Positions 57,017-64,000 of a stretch of 64,000 nt of DNA are shown here, in pieces. The notes beneath the pieces are model-generated. The model searched no databases. It was not told where the DNA came from and worked only from the letters and a program-made list of their open reading frames with translations. The position numbers and the translations under genes were made by a program. The stretch is from positions 2,170,001 through 2,234,000 of the forward strand of contig NZ_JABEKS010000001.1 in the NCBI RefSeq assembly GCF_012985205.1, written 5' to 3'. How positions within the stretch are numbered: the first letter of the stretch is position 1; every line of letters begins with the position of its first letter. Origin of the DNA: Planctomonas sp. JC2975 (lineage in GTDB: Bacteria; Actinomycetota; Actinomycetes; Actinomycetales; Microbacteriaceae).

Positions 57017-58105
57017 TCAGAGCATCGCCATGATCTGGCGGGCGATGATGCGGCCCGATCGGTTCGCTCCGACGGTGGAGGCGAAGGGGCCGTATCCGGC
57101 GAGGAAGACGCGCGGATCCGTCCACACCTGACCGGACTCCACGGACACCCCGCCCTCCTTCTCGCGGAGCTTGAGGGGGGCCAGGTGTCGGAGCTCCGGG
57201 CGGAACCCGGTGGCCCAGATGAGGGCATCCGCCGGGGTGAACGATCCGTCGCGCCAGCGCACGCCGTCGGGCTCGATGGACGCGAACATCGCTCGCTCCT
57301 TCAGCACTCCGCGCGAGATTCCAGCAGCCACCTTGCGCGTGAGCGGAACTCCGGTGGCGCTCACGACGCTGGGGAGGGCCTTGCCGGCGCGGGCAGCGGC
57401 ATCAGCATCGCGCACGGCGGCGATGCCGCCTTCGATGGTGCGCACGTGCTCGGTGCTGTAGTCGATCGGACGTCTGGATGCCCAGGAGACGCTGCCCGCG
57501 ATGTGCTCCAGTTCGAGCAGGAAGCCGACCGCACTCGTGCCGCCGCCAACGACGACGACGTTCTGACCGCGGAACTCCTCAGCAGAGACGTAGCCGTTGG
57601 TGTGCACATGCCGTCCGCGGAATGTACTCGCGCCCGGATAGTAGGGGACGAACGGCGAACCCCACGTACCCGTCGCATTGACGAGGATCTGGGTCGCCGT
57701 CGCGCCCTCCGAGTGGTGCACGACGAGGTCTGCGCGACTGTTCCGCACGTCGGACACGACGATCGGACGATGCACCTTGAGGTCGAAGTGATCTTCGTAT
57801 CGGCGGTAGTAGCCGGAGACGATGTCCTTGGCCGGCAGCGTGCGATCGGCGTTCTCGAAACTGAGGCCAAGCTCGTCCATGCCGGGGAGGTCGTTGACCT
57901 TGTGGGCACTGCCCAGACGCAGCGCATCCCACCTGAATTGCCACGCGCCACCCGTGACGGGACCGCGATCGAGCACGACGAAATCGACGTCGGGCTCGAG
58001 CTGGAAACGCCGGAGGTAATAGGCGACAGCGAGGCCGGCTTGGCCGGCGCCGATGATCACCACCTGGGGGCGGGCGGGGACTTTGGACACGGTATATACC
58101 ATCAT
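57017..58105 (-). CDS. Flavin-containing monooxygenase / FAD-dependent NAD(P)-binding oxidoreductase
   Basis: 362 residues. FAD motif GAGQAG (19-24) and NADP motif VVVGGGTSAVG (about 186-196), with ATGTWGSPFVP between and WATGFRPELRHLAPL late, the FMO/Baeyer-Villiger-like layout but short. It probably oxidises a small organic amine, sulfur compound or ketone; substrate unknown. Starts ATG 58105 or 58102. A perfect palindrome GGTATATACC (58091-58100) covers codons 3-5 and may be an operator. A CTGGG/CCCAG hairpin lies in the short leader. Confidence 0.9.
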   Translation of the reverse strand: MMVYTVSKVPARPQVVIIGAGQAGLAVAYYLRRFQLEPDVDFVVLDRGPVTGGAWQFRWDALRLGSAHKVNDLPGMDELGLSFENADRTLPAKDIVSGYYRRYEDHFDLKVHRPIVVSDVRNSRADLVVHHSEGATATQILVNATGTWGSPFVPYYPGASTFRGRHVHTNGYVSAEEFRGQNVVVVGGGTSAVGFLLELEHIAGSVSWASRRPIDYSTEHVRTIEGGIAAVRDADAAARAGKALPSVVSATGVPLTRKVAAGISRGVLKERAMFASIEPDGVRWRDGSFTPADALIWATGFRPELRHLAPLKLREKEGGVSVESGQVWTDPRVFLAGYGPFASTVGANRSGRIIARQIMAML

Positions 58106-58234
58106 GCCCTGCTGGGACGGCAGCCCAGGCCGACGAGTGCCCTCATGCTAAACTGGCCGCTAGTTTTTATTTCCCATCCATAGTCCCGAGTGAGCGTTAT
58201 CCGCCCCGGGCCTGTCATCGTGAGGGGGTCTCGC

Positions 58235-58438
58235 ATGGGGCGCGGCCGTCAGAAGGCGAAGCACACGAAAATCGCTCGTGAGCTGAAGTCCTACAGCCCG
58301 ACTGTGGACTACAACAAGCTCGAGGAAGAACTCACAGGTCACGCGCACGACGATGATCGCTACGCGGCCTGGGCAGACTACGAGCCCGACGGCTACCAGT
58401 CAGAGGACTACGACCACCGGGAGCGCTCGGCGGGCTGA
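58235..58438 (+). CDS. DUF3073 small actinobacterial protein
   Basis: 67 residues from ATG 58235 with GAGGGGG upstream. MGRGRQKAKHTKIARELKSY at the N-terminus is the DUF3073 signature, followed by an acidic, disordered tail ending HRERSAG. It is confined to actinobacteria. The basic N-terminus suggests RNA or ribosome association, but this is inference. A TAAACT/TAGTTTTT region upstream (about 58147-58170) is the likely promoter. A stable hairpin follows the stop. Confidence 0.92.
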   Translation: MGRGRQKAKHTKIARELKSYSPTVDYNKLEEELTGHAHDDDRYAAWADYEPDGYQSEDYDHRERSAG

Positions 58439-58454
58439 TCCGCGTGCATACCGC

Positions 58455-58480
58455 AACGCGCATCCTTCCGGGTGCGCGTT
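58455..58480. terminator. Hairpin terminator after the DUF3073 gene
   Basis: AACGCGCATCC pairs with GGGTGCGCGTT (10 of 11 positions) around a TTCC loop, followed by TTTGCG. It lies 17 bp after the stop codon. Confidence 0.8.
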
Positions 58481-58606
58481 TTGCGTTGCGGGGACTGCCG
58501 ACGGGTTCACTGCTCGACCTGACGATCGTCGAGCGGTCCGACGGTTCGGCTGAAGGACCGGTTCCGACGAGTTCGACCGCCGGTTCGACTCGACCGACGG
58601 TCTGGG

Positions 58607-59176
58607 TCAGTCGCGGTGCGACACCTCGCCGATGTGCAGGGTGGCACGCGGTCGCGACATGAAGACGTCGACGTCGTCTTCGGTGTCGACGGCGAATCCG
58701 AAACGCTCGTAGAGCCGACGTGCCCGGCTGCCCTGGAGCACGTTGAGGCGATGCGGGCGGGCGTCCGTCTCGGGAGCGGATGCCGCGCCGGCGGATCCCT
58801 CATCCGTCTCGCCCGCAGACACTGCCTCCGTCGACACAGAATCCACCGGTACAGCTCCTGCAGAGCCAGATTCTGCAGACAACACCGATGCCAGCACCGA
58901 CGTTCCGACGCCGAGCCCTTGTACTGCAGGGTCGAGGTAGAAATGCTCGATCCAGATGCCGTCCCCTTCGGGACGGACCGTGACGGATCCCACCGGCTCG
59001 TCGTCCACCAGGATGACCGTGGTGAGTTCCGGGTGGAACGCGTCGCGCAGACGCCGGCGCACGCGCACCTCGTCGTAGCGGCCGAGTCGGGTGAGGTCGT
59101 CCCTGAGCACGACCGCCCTCAGCTCCGCGATCCAGTCGAGGTCGTCGAGCGTGGCGGCGCGGAGTGCGATCTGCAT
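58607..59176 (-). CDS. GNAT-family acetyltransferase with a Ser/Ala/Glu-rich insertion
   Basis: 189 residues. Acetyl-CoA motif A LDPAVQGLGVGTSVLASVL (about 81-99, QGLGVG) and motif B region VLQGSRARRLYERFGF (147-161, Tyr156). Between them, residues 101-141 are a low-complexity insert (SAESGSAGAVPVDSV, GSAGAASAPETDA) absent from normal GNAT proteins, which run directly from motif A to B with a short loop. ATG 59176 lies six bases after TAAGGT (59083-type; 59183-59188), leaderless. The target is unknown. Confidence 0.87.
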   Translation of the reverse strand: MQIALRAATLDDLDWIAELRAVVLRDDLTRLGRYDEVRVRRRLRDAFHPELTTVILVDDEPVGSVTVRPEGDGIWIEHFYLDPAVQGLGVGTSVLASVLSAESGSAGAVPVDSVSTEAVSAGETDEGSAGAASAPETDARPHRLNVLQGSRARRLYERFGFAVDTEDDVDVFMSRPRATLHIGEVSHRD

Positions 59177-59289
59177 GCTCCGACCTTAGGTGGTGCGCCG
59201 GCACGGATCCGACGCGACTGCGGACACCAACGGCTCGCGTTGCGGTCCGCTGGCGACGACACGGTGGCGGCGGATGGTGCCGAGGGAGG

Positions 59290-59904
59290 TCAGAGCCAGC
59301 CGTTCGCCGCGGCTTGCGCCGCGGCATCCGCTCGGTTGCGGGCACCCGTCTTGCCGATGGCCGCCGACAGGTGGTTGCGCACCGTGCCCTGGGAGAGGTG
59401 CAGTTCGCGTGCGATCTCGTTGACCGTGCCGCCTCGGGCGGCGACTCGCAGCACCTCGGTCTCGCGCTGGGTCAGCGGCGAGACGCCTGATGCGAGCGAC
59501 TCAGCGGCGAGCGCCGGATCCACCACGCGCAGTCCCTGCGCCACCCGTCGCACAGCATCGGCGAGCTGTGCCGCCGGGGTGTCCTTGACGACGAATCCGC
59601 TCGCGCCGGCCTCCATGGCGCGGCGCAGGTATCCGGGCCGTCCGAACGTGGTCACGATGAGCGACCTGCAGGCCGGGAGCTGCCTGTGCAGCTGTTCGGC
59701 GACGGCGAGGCCGTCGAGTCCCGGCATCTCCACGTCGAGGAGTGCGACCTGCGCGTTCGTCTCCCTTGCGGCATCCAGCACCTCGTCGCCGCGACCCACC
59801 TGGGCCACGACCGTCAGGTCGGATTCGAGCTCGAGGAGCGCCGCGAGCGCGCCGCGCACCAACGCCTGGTCGTCGGCCAGCAGGAGCCGGATGCTCTCGG
59901 TCAC
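59290..59904 (-). CDS. NarL/LuxR-type response regulator (DesR-like)
   Basis: 204 residues. Receiver domain with DD at 11-12, phospho-acceptor Asp57 in LLDVEMPG, and Lys in VVKDTP; LuxR HTH at about 143-195 (LTQRETEVLRVAARGGTVNEIARELHLSQGTVRNH-type). It is activated by the neighbouring histidine kinase. GTG 59904 overlaps the kinase stop (GTGA). It is the last gene of the ABC exporter/two-component operon. Confidence 0.94.
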   Translation of the reverse strand: MTESIRLLLADDQALVRGALAALLELESDLTVVAQVGRGDEVLDAARETNAQVALLDVEMPGLDGLAVAEQLHRQLPACRSLIVTTFGRPGYLRRAMEAGASGFVVKDTPAAQLADAVRRVAQGLRVVDPALAAESLASGVSPLTQRETEVLRVAARGGTVNEIARELHLSQGTVRNHLSAAIGKTGARNRADAAAQAAANGWL

Positions 59905-61352
59905 GACACGTCTCCGCTGCGCCGCAACGGTCGCGCGGAAGGTCCTCGACCGGTTGCGACGCGCACCGCCACGACGCTGCCGCCGTCCTCACCGGGTTCG
60001 ATGCTGAATTCGGCACCGACCCGTACTGCGCGCTCGCGCATGCCGTCGACGCCGTTGCCTCGCGCAGTGCGCTGGTCGGACTGAACGGCGACCACCGGCA
60101 TCCCGATTCCGTCGTCTCCGATGATGATGGCCCTCTTCTCCAGTGCGACCCAGCAGTTCTTCGCGCGCGCATGCCGCACCACGTTCGTGATGGACTCGCG
60201 CAGCACCCACGCGAAGGTCTCGCGCAGCTCGGGCGCCACCACGTCGGTCGAGGTCGGCAGGTGCGGCACGATATCCGCGGCCACGAGCGCTGCGTGCGCC
60301 GCCGACAATTCCGTCTCGAGCGTCATCGCGCGGTACCCGGCGACGGATGCCCGCAGGTCGGCCAGTGCCGCACGAGACAGTCTCTCGATGTCGGCGAGCT
60401 CCTCTTCCGCGCGTTCCGGCTCCCGCGACACGAGGCGCCTTGCCAGCTCGCTCTTCACCGTCACGACGGTGAGGGAGTGGCCGAGCACGTCGTGCATGTC
60501 GCGGGCGAACCGTTCGCGCTCGTCCACGACCGCCAGCCTCGCGATCTCGCTCTGAGCATCGCGCAGCCGTTGCACGGCCTGGATCTGCTGTGCGAAGGCG
60601 AACATCATGACGCCGATCGATGCAGTGAGCGCCACCGAGTACCAGTAGTCGGCGAAGGTTCCGGTCAAGACGATCACCGTCAGCTGGGCGATGACGATGA
60701 CGAGGATGGTCAGCAGCGTGAAGGCTCGCGGCTGCCAGCTCATGGCCGACATCACGGGCACGAAGATCCACAGCCAGATGACGTTCTCGCCGATCATCGG
60801 GATACCCAGACAGGTGATCGCGATGAAGACGGCATACGATGCCGCGGCCACCGGCCACGGCCTGCCCCAGATCAGCGGTGGGGTGACGACGTAGATCGCG
60901 GCGATCAACGCGATGAGCGCCGTCATCAGGATGCCGGCGACGACCGGAGGCTTGTTGCTCCAGATCAGGACGATCGGGATGACGAGGTAGATGAGTCCCC
61001 AGATCGAACCCCAGTACCACTTGCGCGCACCCGGATGACCGAGCCGCGCCTTGGTCTCCGCCCACCAGCCGATGCGTGAGACCCGCGCGATTTCCGTAGG
61101 GCCGAACGGCGGACGCGGATGATCCAGTGAGGCGGGCTCGCCCAGGGTGGGCGCACCCCGAACAGACGCATCGTGAGCGGATGCATCATCGGCGTCGGCA
61201 GCGCGCTTGGCGGTCACGCAGTTCAGCGTAGGCTCCACGGACGCCGGATCTCCGAGGTCGCGCGCGCCGAACGGCACATCCCACGATTCGGGGATGTGCC
61301 GCTCGGACCCAGTCGGCTCGGGATTCGGAGCCATGTCGAGTGCTGACCTCAC
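59901..61352 (-). CDS. Sensor histidine kinase (DesK / HisKA_3 type)
   Basis: 483 residues. A long hydrophilic N-terminus (about 1-112) precedes roughly five or six helices (about 117-253), with no large external sensor domain, suggesting sensing inside the membrane. A coiled coil leads to HisKA_3: RFARDMHDVLGHSLTVV with phospho-acceptor His287. The ATPase part has RESITNVVRHARA, IGDDGIGM and GNGVDGMRERA. It starts with GTG inside the stop of the ABC permease gene and ends inside the regulator start. Its partner is the response regulator downstream. Confidence 0.93.
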   Translation of the reverse strand: MRSALDMAPNPEPTGSERHIPESWDVPFGARDLGDPASVEPTLNCVTAKRAADADDASAHDASVRGAPTLGEPASLDHPRPPFGPTEIARVSRIGWWAETKARLGHPGARKWYWGSIWGLIYLVIPIVLIWSNKPPVVAGILMTALIALIAAIYVVTPPLIWGRPWPVAAASYAVFIAITCLGIPMIGENVIWLWIFVPVMSAMSWQPRAFTLLTILVIVIAQLTVIVLTGTFADYWYSVALTASIGVMMFAFAQQIQAVQRLRDAQSEIARLAVVDERERFARDMHDVLGHSLTVVTVKSELARRLVSREPERAEEELADIERLSRAALADLRASVAGYRAMTLETELSAAHAALVAADIVPHLPTSTDVVAPELRETFAWVLRESITNVVRHARAKNCWVALEKRAIIIGDDGIGMPVVAVQSDQRTARGNGVDGMRERAVRVGAEFSIEPGEDGGSVVAVRVATGRGPSARPLRRSGDVS

Positions 61353-62092
61353 TGGCGCGCCGCGTCACGGCGGTAGCGCCAGACGACGAGCGCTCCGAGA
61401 ACCAGCGTCCAGGCGACGAGCACCAGCACGGGGGCGAGGACGTCGCCGGAGAGATGGGCGCCCATCTGACCCAGCCGGTTGAGCCAGTACGACGGCACGA
61501 ACTGGGAGATGTCCGTCATCCAGCTGGGCAGTACCGAGAGCGGCACCCACAGGCCGCCCAGGATGGCTAGCCCGAAGAAGATCACCATGAAGAGCGGCTG
61601 TGCGAACTGAAGTTTCGCGAACTGGCCGATCAGCACGGCGATGAACGCGAACGGGATGACGCCGAACCAGAGTCCGAGCGCCGCCATCGCCCAGCCGGCG
61701 AAGCTCAGCGCTGGGTGGAAGACCAGCACCGAGATCGTGATGATGACGAGGATGCTGGCCAGCGCCACGACGAGCGCCGCGGTGACCTTGGAGACGAGGT
61801 ATCCCATACCGCTCAGGCGGGTGAGCCGCAGTTGACGGTTCCAGCCGACCGATCGTTCCGCGACGATCGAGAACGCCTGGCCGAGCGCGGCCATCATGCC
61901 GCCGTAGCCGGCCATCTGCACGGTCGTGACGACGATCCAGGGGAGGCCGGTGACGTGGTCGACCGCGCCGCCCGATCCGTAGATGCTGCCGAAAAGCAGA
62001 AGCATGCCGATCGGGAGGAGGAAGGTGAAGACCAGGGAGGCGACGTTCCTCAGTTGGCGCAGGGACTCGAGTCCCAGGTAGGTGATGCTCAT
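61349..62092 (-). CDS. ABC-2 type transporter permease
   Basis: 247 residues with six helices: near 18-36, 50-72, 96-120, 128-150, 158-178 and 222-240. It is the membrane part of an ABC-2 exporter (drug, lipid or peptide). Conserved features include ERSVGWNRQLRLTRLSG in the cytosolic loop. It overlaps the ATPase gene (ATGA at 62089-62092) and the kinase gene, so exporter and sensor are one operon, as in antimicrobial-sensing or membrane-fluidity modules. Confidence 0.92.
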   Translation of the reverse strand: MSITYLGLESLRQLRNVASLVFTFLLPIGMLLLFGSIYGSGGAVDHVTGLPWIVVTTVQMAGYGGMMAALGQAFSIVAERSVGWNRQLRLTRLSGMGYLVSKVTAALVVALASILVIITISVLVFHPALSFAGWAMAALGLWFGVIPFAFIAVLIGQFAKLQFAQPLFMVIFFGLAILGGLWVPLSVLPSWMTDISQFVPSYWLNRLGQMGAHLSGDVLAPVLVLVAWTLVLGALVVWRYRRDAARQ

Positions 62093-63150
62093 GAGCGGTC
62101 TCCGATCAAGGTCGATTCGTCTGTCGGCTGTCGCCGCTGGTCGAGCATGTCGCGCTCCCTCTGGTCGAGGTCTAAACCGGCGTCCCTGGAAGTGGTTCCG
62201 ACGAGCTCGACCGGCGGTGCGGTGCCGGCATTCGTCGTCAGCGCGAGGAACGCGTCGTCCATGGAGTGGGCCGTCACCTCGATGTCGTGAACGTCGTCGT
62301 GGTTCGAGAGAAGTGTGCGGAGGGCTGCATCGGGGTCGTCGCTCACGATGGTGAGCACGTCTCCCCTGCGGTCGACCGTTCGTACGCCGGGCAGCTCGTA
62401 CAGCTCGGCAGCGGCATCCGCTGTCCAGGCGAAGTCGAACGTCGCGCGGATGCGACGCCCGGCCACCACCGCCTTGACCTCGGCGGGTGCGCCGTCGGCG
62501 ACCACTCTGCCGTCTGCCAGCATCACGATGCGGTCGGCGTAGGCATCCGCTTCGTCGAGGTAGTGCGTGGCGAAGACCACCGTGCGGCCGGCATCGGTGA
62601 ACTCACGCATCGACTGCCAGAACGTGCGGCGGGCCTCGACGTCCATGGCGGCCGTCGGCTCGTCGAGGAAGATGAGGTCGGGGTTCGAGACGATGGCCAC
62701 CGCGAACCGCGCACGCTGCAGCTGCCCGCCGGACAGCTTGCGCACCTTCTGCTTCGCGATGTCGGCTACCCGGGCGCGCTCGAGCGCTTCCTGCACGGGG
62801 AGCGGATGCCTGTGCGCGGCAGCGATGAGCGAGACTGCCTGCCGAACGGTGAGGTCGGGCAGGAGCGCACCGCCCTGCAGCATGGCCCCGACGCGTCCCT
62901 CGTCGATGGCGGATCGCGGATTCCCGCCGAACAGTGTGGCGCTGCCTGCGGTCGGCGTGGCGAATCCCAGGGCGAGGTCGATGCTCGTCGACTTGCCGGC
63001 GCCGTTCGGGCCGAGCAGGGCGACCACCTCCCCGGACTGGATCGTCAGGTCGATGCCGTCGACCGCCGTGATCGACCCGAAGGTCTTGCGCAGGCCCGTC
63101 AACTGGATGACCGGGGCCTCGATGGCTGGTGTCGTGTTCACGCTTCTCAT
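62089..63150 (-). CDS. ABC transporter ATP-binding protein
   Basis: 353 residues. Walker A GPNGAGKST (47-55), Q-loop MLQGGALLPDLTV, signature LSGGQ (about 138), Walker B LIFLDEPTAAMD and switch His in ATHYLDEAD. The C-terminal domain beyond about 225 is typical of drug exporters (DrrA-like), with a tail of about 40 residues. ATG 63150 lacks a clear ribosome site; GTG 63141 is an alternative. Works with the permease encoded next. Confidence 0.93.
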   Translation of the reverse strand: MRSVNTTPAIEAPVIQLTGLRKTFGSITAVDGIDLTIQSGEVVALLGPNGAGKSTSIDLALGFATPTAGSATLFGGNPRSAIDEGRVGAMLQGGALLPDLTVRQAVSLIAAAHRHPLPVQEALERARVADIAKQKVRKLSGGQLQRARFAVAIVSNPDLIFLDEPTAAMDVEARRTFWQSMREFTDAGRTVVFATHYLDEADAYADRIVMLADGRVVADGAPAEVKAVVAGRRIRATFDFAWTADAAAELYELPGVRTVDRRGDVLTIVSDDPDAALRTLLSNHDDVHDIEVTAHSMDDAFLALTTNAGTAPPVELVGTTSRDAGLDLDQRERDMLDQRRQPTDESTLIGDRS

Positions 63151-63214
63151 CGAAGCGCTCGGCGGATGCCGACGCCTCGGCCGCGCATCACCTCACGGCC
63201 GTGACATTTGTCAC

Positions 63215-64000
63215 TTACCGGTCCGACGGCACCATGAAGACGGTCCAGTCCTCGTCCGCCCAGCTGATCGGTGCATCCGGATCCTTGCGGTTCAGACGGT
63301 ACGACGGATCAGCATCCCGGCGCATCCGCACCGACGCGTGCACCATCGCGTCATCAGGGATGCGACGGTGGGTGGTGCCGATGAGGTGGTAGGCCCACGG
63401 ATCCTTGTTCACGCGGTTGGCTCCGTCGGCGAGCCCCTCCACCACGCTGCAGAACTTGCGGTACTGGGCATCCCAGGCTCCGTCGCGGAGCAGGAAGTCG
63501 CGGCCGGCGCCCTCGAAGACCCACTTCAGGGCGATCCTCGCCAGGTCGTTGTTGTCGAAGGTTCCGCCGACGTCGCAATGCACGCCGGAGAACCACACCT
63601 CCTCGAACCGCGGATTCGGCTTTACCGGCGAATAGCGGAACTGCAGTCGCCACTCGTCGATGGCGACTGCGTGCCTGAGCTTCTTCACGTTCGACAGGTT
63701 GTAGGTCTCGGCCCAGTCCAGGTTGCCGAGTCCGCCGAACCACGACTCGACGGTGTCCCAGATGCCGAGGTACTCGACGGGGACGGCGTGGATGTCCCGC
63801 TCCCCGAGGCTGGTCAGGAACTCGTCCGGTGCGCTGCCGGGAGGAGCGGCGACGGGCTGTCCCTGCGTTCCCCAGCACAGGGCATCCGCGAACTCCTTCG
63901 CCTCGGCTGCGCGCGCGTCCCTCGCCTTCTGAGTGCGAACGGGCTTGACGTACTCCTTCACCGCGTACTCGACGAGGTTCTCGGAGCCGGCGCGGAGCAT
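63215..64000 (-). CDS. DUF2235 alpha/beta hydrolase, C-terminal part (start outside window)
   Basis: 262 residues are visible and the frame runs off the right edge, so the N-terminus is missing. DUF2235 landmarks: LGIWDTVESW, KLRHAVAIDEWRLQF, EVWFSGVHCDVGGTFDNNDLARIALKWVFEGA. The family contains phospholipase-like enzymes, some of which are type VI secretion effectors; no secretion gene is seen here and a general hydrolase role is safer. The catalytic Ser (GxSxG) would lie in the missing part. Asp/His-type residues in WDT and VHCDVGG are present. Confidence 0.85.
   Translation of the reverse strand: MLRAGSENLVEYAVKEYVKPVRTQKARDARAAEAKEFADALCWGTQGQPVAAPPGSAPDEFLTSLGERDIHAVPVEYLGIWDTVESWFGGLGNLDWAETYNLSNVKKLRHAVAIDEWRLQFRYSPVKPNPRFEEVWFSGVHCDVGGTFDNNDLARIALKWVFEGAGRDFLLRDGAWDAQYRKFCSVVEGLADGANRVNKDPWAYHLIGTTHRRIPDDAMVHASVRMRRDADPSYRLNRKDPDAPISWADEDWTVFMVPSDR

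Noticed and set aside
58106-58234. Possible tRNA or small RNA near CTAAACTGGCCGCTAGTTTTT
   Set aside because: No tRNA arms or TTCGAATC core; the region is better read as promoter and leader of the DUF3073 gene.
63215-64000. Type VI secretion effector locus
   Set aside because: DUF2235 occurs in such effectors, but no secretion, VgrG or immunity gene is visible and this is a Gram-positive background.

Overview
The window is dense, high-GC DNA (roughly two-thirds G+C by eye) with short gaps, many GTG starts and ATGA/GTGA start-stop overlaps. It is chromosomal DNA of an actinomycete, most likely Microbacteriaceae. The family is inferred from coding style and gene types (DUF3073 protein, LCP protein, YcnI/CopC pair, MocR/YczE pair, DesK/DesR-like pair), not from a marker gene. 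I saw no rRNA, tRNA, CRISPR array, phage or intact insertion sequence.

Layout. 1-8.2 kb: a partial DUF4436-like protein, DUF1697, YdeI-like, metallo-hydrolase, a TetR/methyltransferase pair, a reductase, a small kinase-like NTPase and recQ. 8.4-10.6 kb: copper-type surface proteins (membrane protein, YcnI, CopC). 10.6-17 kb: SDR, a DGYHR-motif unknown, aquaporin, an MFS pump with its MarR regulator, PaiB, and small proteins. 17.1-21.7 kb: MMPL exporter, an orphan peptide-type binding lipoprotein, and what looks like the decayed remnant of an ABC ATPase. 21.7-25.1 kb: TetR, an atypical SDR with a divergent TetR, two membrane proteins. 25.2-30.6 kb: DEAD-box RNA helicase with a long repetitive tail, LtrA, an esterase, a GNAT enzyme. 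30.7-40.1 kb: proS, NUDIX, methyltransferase, a large RND exporter, an LCP enzyme and a MocR regulator. 40.2-45.4 kb: the YczE-like partner with a repeat-encoded N-terminus, an unusual 22-bp repeat array, a TipA-type MerR, an MFS/MerR operon and a YciI-like protein. 45.5-50.1 kb: a PadR/DUF4097 operon, a zinc-ribbon protein and a KimA-like permease. 50.2-56.9 kb: a LacI-controlled carbohydrate ABC importer with a debranching-type glycosidase. 57-64 kb: flavin monooxygenase, DUF3073, GNAT, an ABC exporter with histidine kinase and response regulator, and a partial DUF2235 hydrolase.

Functionally the window is dominated by drug or stress efflux pumps (MFS x2, MMPL, RND, ABC) and many one-gene regulators lying beside their probable targets. 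Several regulator regions show readable operators: a MerR promoter with a 19-bp spacer, two LacI boxes 32 bp apart, paired PadR boxes, CCAATCC boxes for MocR, a MarR-type dyad and TetR dyads. At least twelve genes have a TANNNT hexamer 6-7 nt before the start codon and no Shine-Dalgarno, so leaderless transcription appears common.

The most unusual structure is at 41.2-41.55 kb: two 22-bp tandem arrays in inverted orientation, in exact register, between convergent genes. Other oddities are a 15-bp coding minisatellite in the YczE-like gene, low-complexity insertions in several unrelated proteins, and strong enrichment of the word GGATGC/GCATCC.
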